This document shows positions 11,981 to 23,100 of a DNA stretch of 64,000 nucleotides, in pieces. This stretch comes from Ananas comosus (lineage: Eukaryota > Streptophyta > Magnoliopsida > Poales > Bromeliaceae), in NCBI RefSeq assembly GCF_001540865.1, contig NC_033640.1, positions 7,412,806-7,476,805 of the forward strand, written 5' to 3'. A model generated the notes under the pieces. That model saw only the letters and a program-made list of their open reading frames with translations, did no database searches and was not told the origin of the DNA. The first letter of the stretch is position 1. Every line of letters begins with the position of its first letter. The translations under genes were made by a program, and so were the position numbers.

Positions 11981-12639
11981 TACAAGCAACAAGTTAAAAA
12001 GATTAGAAATAATATATATAGGGAATAAATTTATAAGATCTTACTTAGTAGACTTTGATTCAATAGTTGAAAATTTTCATATAAATGAATTTTTTGCAAT
12101 TGAGTTGGGCTTTAAAATTAGGCAGGGCTAAAAATTAAATAATAAAAATTTATATTTTATATATAATTATTTATTTATATGTATAAATATAAAATATACA
12201 CATATAAAATATATGTATTCAAACTGTTATCGAGCCGAACACGTGCGAGCTGACTCCAGCTCGTGTTCTACTCGTTTATTAAACGATTGAAAAATTCAAC
12301 TCGTGTTCGGCTCGTTTACTAAAAAAACGATATGATCTCGAACTCATTTGGAGCCGAACACGAGTTGGCTCGCGTACACCGATCTGAATTACCACCCCTA
12401 GTAGAGTGCAATATAACCTCCCTCCTTTAACACAAGGATTTCGAAAAATTATCATTACATCCCAAAAAGGTGGGTACCATATACACTTTCTTATTCTAGA
12501 ATTTACAAATTTTATTAAATTTGATATTAAATTTCTATTTGATAAAACAAGGGTCCTTGGACGAGGAGTGTAAGATTTTTAGCTCCCACTGCTTTTGGGT
12601 GTACCGATATTATCCAATACGGAAGCTCCCCAAGAAAAT

Positions 12640-13325
12640 GGAAAAGGACTTTTTTTCAATTTAGCCTCCTGGCAAATTTTTATTTTAAAAATAGCCATGT
12701 CAAAATTTAATTTGCAAAATGTCCCTGATCCTGCCACGCAGGCGCCACGTCAGCGCCACGTGGGCAGGGCTGCGACCAGTATGTTAAGTTGAACACGGTG
12801 AACCATTCACTGTGTTCAAACACGGTGAATGATTCACAGTGTTTCATATTTATATTTATTTTCTTCTTTTTTAGGGATGTCAACGGGTCGGATTTGGATC
12901 GGATTTTTAAAAATCTGAAATCGAATCTGAAAATCAAATTAAAACCCGAACACGAATCTGAGCCTGGCGGGTTTTAAAAATCCATACCCTTATCCATATA
13001 TTAAAGTTATATGGGTATGAATTTTTAAAACCCGCCGAGTTCGGATTCGGGTTCGGATTCGGTTTTTTAAAACCCGATCCAAATCCGAACCGTTGACATC
13101 CCTAAAAGAGAAGAAAAAGAATATAAATATGAAATACGGTGAATGGTTTACCGTGTTCAACTTAACACACTGGCGCCAGCCCTGTCCGCGTGGCGCTGAT
13201 GTGGCGCCTGCTTGGCAGGACCAGAACCATTTTTGCAAATTAAATTTTGACAGAACTATTTTTAAAATAAAATTTTTTCAGGGGGTCATTTGCAAAAATA
13301 GTCCAATTGAAAATGCTCTTTTTCC
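12640..13325. mobile_element. 686-bp foldback element with ~330-bp arms
   Basis: The two halves are near-complementary from end to end. The left arm begins GGAAAAGGACTTTTTTTCAA and the right ends with its counterpart (TTGAAAATGCTCTTTTTCC). Paired internal phrases include 'gcgccacgtcagcgccacg', 'gttaagttgaacacggtg' and 'agggatgtcaacgg' with their complements. The short centre is near 12985-13000. It has no transposase and no real ORF. The transcript would form one long hairpin. Confidence 0.8.
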
Positions 13326-13344
13326 AAATATCAGAATGAGGGCT

Positions 13345-13838
13345 TTTTTTGCAATTGGCCCCCTAAAAAAATTAATTTAAAAAATAATCCCAGTAAATTT
13401 ATATTTGCAAAAATGGCCCTGGCCTACCACACAAACACCACGTCAATGCCATACGAGCTGGGCTGGGGCCAGTCAGTTAAGTTAAACTAGGTTAGAGAAA
13501 GAATGCGTATGGGGAAAGAGATCGAGCGAGAGAGGGCGGCGAAAGCGGCGGCTGGTGGGCCACAGAGAGAGAGAGAGAGAGAGGGAGGGCGGCGTAGGTG
13601 CGGGCCACAGAGAGAGAGAGAGAGATTGAGTGAGAGGAGAGGGTGGGAGCTCGAGCGGGGTAGTAATACAAAGAGAACACGGTGAATGGTTCACCTGGCC
13701 CCAGCCCCGCCTACATGGCACTGACTTGGTGCTTGCGTGGCACGAGCAGGACCATTTTTGTAAATATAAATTTACTGGTGCTAGTTTTAAAATTAACTTT
13801 GTCAGGGAGCTAATTGTAAAAAAAGCAAACGGAATAAT
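13345..13838. mobile_element. Second, diverged foldback element related to the first
   Basis: The left arm (13345-13495) contains 'ttgcaattggccccctaa' and 'ctggggccagtcagttaa'. The right arm (13680-13838) carries the complements ('cctggccccagccccgcc', 'agggagctaattgtaaaaa'). The 'acacggtgaatggttcacc' and 'aggaccatttttg' phrases are shared with the element at 12640-13325. The centre is GA-rich simple sequence. Confidence 0.65.
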
Positions 13839-14131
13839 TGAGGGGTCTCCTTGCATTTTTACCATATATCCTCATAACCACACGGAAGCCTCGGCGAATA
13901 CTACTGTGCCCAAATCCCAGCTTCAGTTTTTATCTACGAGAGGCGGTGGCGAAGCGGGTTGTTGTGGTCTTCGCCGCCTCACCAAACAACAGAGAGAGAG
14001 AGAGGAGAAGAACTATATATATATATATATAAAATTACTCTCTTGTCGTAGTTTCTACGTGCTCGAAGTACAAAAACGAAAAGGGAAAATAAAAGGAAAA
14101 AAAAAAAAGGAAATTAGGGCATCGGCGTTCC

Positions 14132-17100
14132 ATGGCGTATTCGTGGTGCCTGTCGGCACCCTCCCTCGCCGGACCATCACCGGCGGCGGTGGCGGCGGTG
14201 ACGACGGTCGGAGGCGGCCGCCGCGACGCCCGTGGTAGGGGTTTTAGCGCCGTTCGCGTGCTCGCTCCGCTCCAGCGGGGTCGGAATGGAAGAAGTCTCG
14301 TAGTCTGCATGGCGCCGGAGGAGGAGAAGATGACCCGCCGTTCTCCTCTCGATTTCCCCATCGTAATCTCCTTCTTCTTCTTCTTTTTCATTATCATCTT
14401 GCTTATATTTGCAGTCGATTTTACTTTACTTTGGAATGTAGTTGTTTTGTTTGTACTAGGAATAAGAAGATTCTTGATATATTGAATTGAAAATATAGGC
14501 TAGGTCAAGTTTACATTGAGGGCATGTTTGGGTTGTGGTTGGAATGGGAATGAAGAAATGGAATTGAATTGCATCGGAATGGAAAATGAAATGCCAAATC
14601 ATCCATTATTGAAATAAAATCGGAATGAACGATAGAAGCACCTAGGATTTTGAGAGAGGGGTTTTGGTTAAGAAAGAGAAGAGCGATCAAGAAGTGGAAG
14701 GGGAGGCATTTGTCTGAGAGGGTTTTTGAATGGTTTACTCTGGAATAGGCCAATCAAGAATTTAAAACCGGATTGGTCCATAAATGGATTGGGTCATTCC
14801 TATTTCAGAGTAGAATGAAAATCGGAATCCGATTCTTATAAAACAAACAACAACTATCGGAATCAGTGAATCTCATTTCGATTCCGAAGTCTAAATTAAG
14901 TGAACCAAACAAGCCCTGAGGGTTTTGGGTTTGATGGACTGGTTAAAGGATGAGGATACGAAACTCGTTTCCTAGGATGTTGAAATTCTAAACACTAATA
15001 TGAATGTTGGACTGGCCGTGATACTAGGAAGAAAGAAAGGCTTTTTGGAGAACGAAAAATTTTGGAGGACTTTCGAGAAGATGATCAAAATTCTCGAGAA
15101 GATGATCAAAATTCTTTGCAACATGAGGAAAATAAATAAACAAAGTTGTTACGACCGTTGCATCAGAATAGAGGAGTAGGGTAAGTAGGCTGAGTAGAAA
15201 GGTGAGAACGAGAGGATCTATGGTGAAGATGAACAGCGGCGGCGGAATCTATAGAAGAAGGGTTGTCGGGCAACGGGTTCATGTTCCCTCACTGTAGCAT
15301 CACCGCGCCCGACTCCGGCTTCTGGATCAGCTAACGGGTGACGGGTTGTCTCGGAAGCAGTATGTAGTACTAACGGGTAACGGTTCTGCTTACCACTTGC
15401 CCCGACTTCGAAAGGCTAAGGAGAGAGGCGGTTGAAGCTGAGCCAGTGGAGGAGTCCAGCCCAAACTAGGAATAGGCCCACTATAGCCCACTGAGTGTAA
15501 TTACAATTACAGATTAGCCCTCGCCATTGTAATTCTTACACTTTGATCCTCACGCTGAGGAGTATAAGTAGCAACTCATGCCTGTAACGAACTATGAGAA
15601 GTTTGAATAAGATTCCCCAATTTCCCCTAATACTCTCTTCTCCTCCACTCTTCTCCCTTCTTCTTCTTCTTCTTCTTCTTCTTCCCCATCTCTATTCTCA
15701 CCTCAGATCTATACTTGCTCCTCTATCTCTTCTATCTGATACCGAAGGATTTGGATTTAGTCAAATTCTGAATCCCATCATCTCCTCTTCTTCGATCCTC
15801 TGTGCGCAACGTCATCGGATCACAGAATCGGATCAGGTAAGCGACACATCATTCCATTTCGCCTTCCTACGATTAGCATCGGGTTGCGAAAGGGTCAGGT
15901 TCGTAACAGTTTTGGTATCAGAGCGGTCTCGATCCCAGGGATCGGTACAGCGCAGTCGCAAGGACTCCGGTTTTACAAACTGTTGAATCCAACGTCGACA
16001 CAGCTACCTGTGCTTCTAGGGTTACCTCTAGGTGATTCTGGACAAAGGGAGCCGCTGTAAGAACCTTCCTCGGTTCTTGAACTCACAGAATTGGCAGGGA
16101 AATTAAACGCTCGCCATCTGTTCGACGTTCCCACCTGGTGCCTGCAACCTTCTTGCAGGCAGATCCCGCCAGAGATTGAGCAAAATTGGGTCTGCAAAAG
16201 GCAACCGGTTCAAATTTATTAGCAAAACAATGGCCGAAGGAACCCGTTTGAAGTTACTGGATGAGCACGTTCATGCTTTAGAACAGTAAATGCAAGAGTT
16301 AGCAACGGGAAGCGAGAGAAAATTTGAATCACTTACCAGTCGGATAGAGGCGATACGTGTGGGGGGTCAAACCCATTATGAGGATTGGAAGAGAGAATCT
16401 GCAAATACCTCAAAAAAGCTTGAACACATTATGGAGCTATTGATGAACATACCACAAACTGCATCCACCAGGGGAGCTACATCCTCAATCAGTGTAGAGG
16501 AGAGAGGTATCTTACCAACTCCATCTATTTCTCATTCAAAGGAAGACAACTATATACCATCCACAATACATCGAACAGGGTCTCAATTTCCGTATCCAAA
16601 ATTAGACTTTCCTATGTTCATGGATGACAACCCGAGGAGTTGGGTGAGAAAATGTGATTGATACTTTGAATTCTATAGTATTAAGGAACATCAAAAGATG
16701 GAGTTAGTAGCCATGCACTTGAATGATAAGGCCGATACCTGGTTACAAGGGTATTTAGCAGAAAAAGGGGTGGTCAATTGGGCCGATTTTTCGGAAGAAG
16801 TTTGTAAACGATTTGATACTAAAGGATTGGTGGACGTGGTGGAGGAATTTAATAAACTGGTGCAAACAGGAACAGTGGAGGAGTACCAAGAGCAGTTTGA
16901 GGATTTAAGGGCACGGTTGCTTACTACTAATTCACAATTTTTCGGGGATTATTTCCTTTCCAGTTTCCTGAGTAGACTGAAGGAAGAGATCAAATCGGCC
17001 GTCAAGATGTTATATCCACGAACATTGACGCAAGCTTTCGAACAAGCCAAACTGCAAGAACAGACCATAGCCGCTATGATGAAAAGGAATAAGCAGATGT

Positions 17101-20100
17101 TCAGATTACAAGGGATCACCAATTCTCCAAGCCACTACAAGGGAATAGGTTCGGCAACATCTGGAAGATATTCCGACACCACCAGGAACCAACCCAAGCT
17201 TGTAGCAGAGAAGGCATTCCCTAATCGGCAATTAATCGAGCAGAGGCGAGCAGCGGGACTCTGTTTCAAATGTGGGGATAAGTACAGTCCGGGCCATACA
17301 TGCAAGCAGCAAACCATTAATGCCATACAAGCCCTCTCAGAGGTAACTGAAGTATATGATGAGATTAGTTTACAGGAAATAGAAGGAGAAAATGGAGTCG
17401 AAGTAGAGGAGGCAGAGGAATTGGAATTATCAATTCATGCGTTGAGTGCCGAGGATAGCCAAGATACCATAAAAATACAAGGAGAGAATAAGGGTAAGTC
17501 TTTATCCATTCTGGTCGACACCGGGAGTACTCATAGTTTTATTGACATTGGGGTAGCTAAGGAGACTAAGGCAAACATCACAACTACCACCCCACTCTTG
17601 GTAACAGTGGCTAATGGCCAAAAGGTGTTGAGTAAGCTCAAATGTACCAATTATGTATGAGAGATGCAGGGAGAAAAGTACCCGGCTGACCTGCGAGTGA
17701 TACGGCTGGAGGGGTCTAACATGATTTTAGGGATTGATTGGTTAAAGGCTCACGGCCCGGTCACGTTCGACTACGAGGTTAACACTGTCATCATTACAAA
17801 AGGAGAGAAGAAGATCCATCTCAAAGGAATGGTTGACAAGGCTCAATTACGAAGCATTACAGCTAAACAATTACAGCAGGAACCTCTGGTAGGCAGTTGC
17901 TGTGCAATAGCACAGTGGATCTCACCAGACACAGGCAAAGAAGAAAAAATACCCGAGCCTATCCAAGCTGTGCTACAAGAGTATGGGGATGTATTCCAGG
18001 AACCACAAGGTTTAGCTCCGACTAGAAGCCGAGATCACAAGATTACTCTGCTACCAGACTCTCAGCCAGTCAACATTCGGCCATATAGGTACACTTTTGA
18101 ACAAAAGAACGAAATGGAGAGACAAATCAAGGAAATGCTACAAACTGGGATAATCCAAACCAGCCATAGTCCTTACGCATCGCCCGTTCTTTTGGTTAAA
18201 AAGAAGGATGGCACTTGGAGATTTTGCGTCGACTATAGGCAACTGAACAAGCTCACAGTGAAGGATAAATACCCGATTCCCATTATTGAAGATTTACTTG
18301 ATGAGTTAGGAGGGGCCAGATATTTCTCCAAGATCGACTTAAGGTCAAGGTATCATCAAATCCGCATGCATCCCAATGACGTACCGAAAACAGCCTTTCG
18401 AACCCACATCGGCCACTATGAGTTTAGGGTCATGCCTTTCGGACTTACTAACGCGCCGGCCACGTTCCAAGCAATAATGAATGAAATCTTTGATCACTTC
18501 TTGAGAACGTTCGTATTAGTGTTCTTCGATGATATTCTGATATATAGTAGAACACTGGATGAGCATGTGGAGCACCTGAAGAAGGTGTTAGGTTTACTGC
18601 GGAACCATAGTTTATGTGCTAAGAGGGTTAAATGCTTCTTCGGGCAGAAACAAGTGGACTATTTGGGCTTTGTTATCACAGAAGAAGGAGTGTCGACAGA
18701 TCCAAGTAAAATAGAAGCAATGCTTCAGTGGCCGCTGCCCAGGTCCGTAAAGGAGTTGAGGGGATTCTTAGGACTTACCGGCTACTACAGGAAATTTGTT
18801 AGAGGTTATGGAATAATAAGCAAGCCACTAACGGAGCTCCTAAAGAAGGATAATTTTATTTGGAACGAAGAAGCCACCCTGGCATTCCAGCGGTTAAAGG
18901 AAGCGATGACGAAAGCCCTTGTACTGGCCATGCCCGACTATTCAAAGCCTTTTGAGATAGAAGCAGATGCCAGTGGCCAAGGAATCGGGGCTGTGCTTAG
19001 TCAATCAGGAAGACCTATAGCTTATATGAGCCAAACAATCAGCAAGAAGAATCTGGGGCTCTCAACATATGAAAAAGAATTCCTCGCTATTTTAACGGCA
19101 GTTACGAAATGGTGCCATTACCTCAGTTTGAAGCCCTTCACTATCAAGACTGACCACGAAAGCTTGAAATTCTTATTGGAGCAAAAGATCAACACTGCTA
19201 TCCAACAAAAGGGCCTACTCAAGCTTATGGGCTTAGATTATGTGATTCAATATAGAAAAGGGAAAGAAAACCGCGCAGCAGACGCATTATCGAGAAAAGG
19301 AGTGGAAGAAGGAGTTATGCAGGCAATCACTGGAGCCATTCCTGAGTGGGTCACAGAAGTAATTAGAAGTTATGAGGCAGATGATCACTGCAAGAATCTG
19401 GCTGCCAGTCTCACGCTTCAGACCCCAGACAAGAGTCATTATACTTACAAACAGGGGCTAATCAGGTACAAGGGAAGATTGTATATTGGAGCAGACGAGA
19501 AATTAAAGGAGAGGATTTTAAAGAAGATGCATGATTCTCCTTTGGGGGGTCATTCAGGAAGACAGCACACATATAAAAGAGTGAAACAAGTGTTCTACTG
19601 GCCCAAGCTAAAGGAGGATGTGAAGAAGTATGTCGAGGAGTGTGAAATCTGTCTCAAGAACAAATCAGATAATTCTATGTACACGGGACTTCTCCAACCA
19701 CTACCAATCCCCACACGAACGTGGAGTGAGATCAGCATGGACTTCATCGAAGGATTACCTAAGTCCGACGGTAAAGACTCTATCCTAGTGATAATAGATA
19801 GACTATCTAAATATGGGCACTTCATTGCTTTGACACACCCTTATACAGCCATAGAAGTGGCCAGGGCTTTCTTCGACATCATATACCGTCTGCATGGGTT
19901 ATCGAAAATCATAGTCTCAGATAGGGACCGAGTTTTCACTAGCCAAATATGGCAAGAGTTATTCCATTTATTGGGAACGAAATTACACATGAGTTCTGCC
20001 TACCACCCCCAGTCTGATGGACAGACGGAGCGGTTAAACAGATGCTTGGAAACGTACCTCCGTTGCCTGTGTTTTCAACACCCAAGGAAATGGCATCAAT

Positions 20101-23100
20101 GGTTAACACATGCGGAGTGGTGGTACAACACCAATTATCACACATCCTTGGGCACATCTCCTTATCATGCCCTTTATGGACAATCACCACCCAACTATTT
20201 GATCGGTAATCTCGCTAAAAGCACTGAAGGAGTGGTACAGGATTGGGTAAAGGAAAGGGAGAAACTAACACTTGAACTCAGGGAACATTTGCAAAAGGCT
20301 CAAAACCGCATGAAGCAATTTGCTGACCGGCGACGCACAGATCGTGAGTTCAAGGTCGGAGATTTGGTATACCTAAAGCTACAACCATATCGACAACTCT
20401 CGGTGGCTGTCCGGAAAAACGTTAAGCTCTGTTCACGATACTTCGGGCCCTATGAGGTAACAGAGAGGGTGGGAGCTGTCGCTTATAGGCTACGATTACC
20501 TGAGGGATCCAAAAGCCACCCCGTATTCCATGTGTCTCTACTCAAAAGATGTCCTAAGAAGAACGTATCAGTGACCCCTACAGTACCGCTAGTGGGGGAG
20601 GAAGGACAGTTGCTGGTGGAGCCGGAGAAAATCTTGGAACGGAAGATGGTTTGCGAAGGAAATAGGGCGGCCACTAAGGTTCTGGTTAAATGGACCAACT
20701 TGCCTGAGGAATCTGCGACTTGGGAGGATTATCGGTTCCTAACTTCGCAGTTTCCGGCATTTGATCCTTGAGGACAAGGATGCTGCAAGGGGAGGGGATT
20801 GTTACGACCGTTGCATCAGAATAGAGGAGTAGGGTAAGTAGGCTGAGTAGAAAGGTGAGAACGAGAGGATCTATGGTGAAGATGAACAGCGGCGGCGGAA
20901 TCTATAGAAGAAAGGTTGTCGGGCAACGGGTTCGTGTTCCCTCACTGTAGCATCACTGCGCCCGACTCCGGCTTCTGGATCAGCTAACGGGTGACGGGTT
21001 GTCTCGGAAGCAGTATGTAGTACTAACGGGTAACGGTTCTGCTTACCACTTGCCCCGACTTCGAAAGGCTAAGGAGAGAGGCGGTTGAAGCTGAGCCAGT
21101 GGAGGAGTCCAGCCCAAACCAGGAATAGGCCCACTATAGCCCACTGAGTGTAATTACAATTACATATTAGCCCTCGCCATTGTAATTCTTACACTTTGAT
21201 CCTCACGCTGAGGAGTATAAGTAGCAACTCATGCCTGTAACGAACTATGAGAAGTTTGAATAAGATTCCCCAATTTCCCCTAATACTCTCTTCTCCTCCA
21301 CTCTTCTCTCTTCTTCTTCTTCTTCTTCTTCTTCTTCTTCTTCTTCTTGCCCATCTCTATTCTCACCTCAGATCTATACTTGCTCCTCTATCTCTTCTAT
21401 CTGATACCGAAGGATTTGGATTCAGTCAAATTCTGAATCCCATTATCTCCTCTTCTTCGATCCTCTGTGCGCAACGTCATCGGATCACAGAATCGGATCA
21501 GGTAAGCGACACATCATTCCATTTCGCTTTCCTACGATTAGCATCGGGTTGCGAAAGGGTCAGGTTCGTAACAAAAGTTTTGAGAAGAACTTGAGATGAT
21601 GGGTGAGGTGCACCGGTATACACATACTTTAGCCACCCGTGCATGGCCATCTCCACCAGAGCGCTTTAGCAATACATTCCGTTTGGTTCTCCTGAATTTC
21701 CTCCATTGACACATTGACGAATTAGTTTATTGGTCAAGAAAGTAGCAACTTGTTTTCAAGATTGTAATGAAGTGAGAAATAGGGACATTTGCCTATGTAC
21801 CCTGCAAATTTTAAGAATTATGCATTTATCCTCTTAATGTTTTGTGATCAAGGATGAAAGTGCTGCCCGTGCCGTACGGCACGGAGCTGTGCCGTACCGT
21901 GCCCCTAAGAAGGGGGCACGGTACAGAGACCCCCCCTGGGTGCCGCGGCACATGGCCGCGTGCCGCACAAGACAAAGCGGCACGCGACCATGTGCCGCGA
22001 CACTGCCGTGCCGCTGCCTTTCTCATTTTTTTTTTCCTTTTTTTTTTGGCTTTTTCTTTTTCTTTTGTTCTCTGGGGTATCGAGCCCCCCCGGGGCCACC
22101 TATATTGTTTTTTCTTTTTTCACTTTGTTCTCTTTTTTTCAACTTTTTTTTTGCTTTTTGGCGGATGCCCTTTTTTTAACTTCTTATTTATCAATATAGG
22201 AGTAAATTTTTAATTGACATATCTAATCCATACCGCGGTGGGCTTCGCCCTCTGCACCCCCCTCGGATGTCAGTGGTGGGCTACAGGCCCAAGCCCTCCG
22301 CTTCCACCACAGACATCCATTTTTTCTTCGCAAAAATTTTTGTCAAAAATTGTCGCACCGCGAAGCTTTCGGTGAATCAAGGGAACAAAAAATCGATCTC
22401 CTAAATAAATTTTGATCAGATATTTTTAAAAAGAATAAAAGAACAAAAGATATGGATATAATATCGGAAATATATGACTTTCTCACAATACTAGCAATAT
22501 TTATTATCAATATTGTCAAATAAATCTTGTATCTGCAGATGACAATACGCCATATAATCAAGCGCGACGATCTATGTCGAATTAAGCAGTTATCTCTATG
22601 TAAAGATGTAAATTTAAATAATTATTGTACTTGTGAATTTTATTATTGTATTTTAATTTTTATTCTATATCAGGTATAGTTGTGTTTTACTTACAAAAAG
22701 CTTACATGCATATTAATTGATGAGTATAGTAAGGTATATATAATAAATATTCATAATTATTTATTTAAATTTTTCAAAATAACATTATAAGAGTTTATTG
22801 GAACCAAAAAAATTGAAATAAGTCCGTGCCAAAGCGTGCCAGTAGGAGGTTATGCGTATCTATCGGCACGCAAGCATGCCACGTGTCGGCACGCAAGCGT
22901 GCCTGTGCCGTACCATGCCAGGGACATGACGGCACGTCCCCGTGCCACGGCACTTTAAACCTTGTTTGTGATGCCTTTTAAAATATTTTGTTAGAAAATA
23001 CCTCGAGGGTAAGTGGATTTAAAAAAAATTACGTTTGTTTTATAGTTAAGATGAGATGATGTGCGAAATAAAGTAACTAGACTGAAAAATGATAATCTAA

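Larger units (their letters stand above)
15147..21573 (+). mobile_element. Complete Ty3/gypsy chromovirus LTR retrotransposon
   Basis: The element is 6,427 bp in the plastid gene's intron and in the same orientation as that gene. The LTRs (15147-15908 and 20800-21573) begin TGTTACGACC and end GTAACA. The 5-bp target duplication AAAGT is perfect (15142-15146, 21574-21578). The primer-binding site matches initiator tRNA-Met, and a purine tract precedes the 3' LTR. One gag-pol frame encodes gag, protease, reverse transcriptase, RNase H, integrase and a C-terminal chromodomain. That order and the chromodomain define a chromovirus. I cannot place the clade (Tekay, Reina, Galadriel or other). Three in-frame stops make it non-autonomous today. 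Confidence 0.95.

Noticed and set aside
13482..14238. ORFs of 127-202 aa between the foldbacks and the plastid gene
   Set aside because: They cross inverted arms, GA runs and the true exon 1 in the wrong frame, and no domain is visible.
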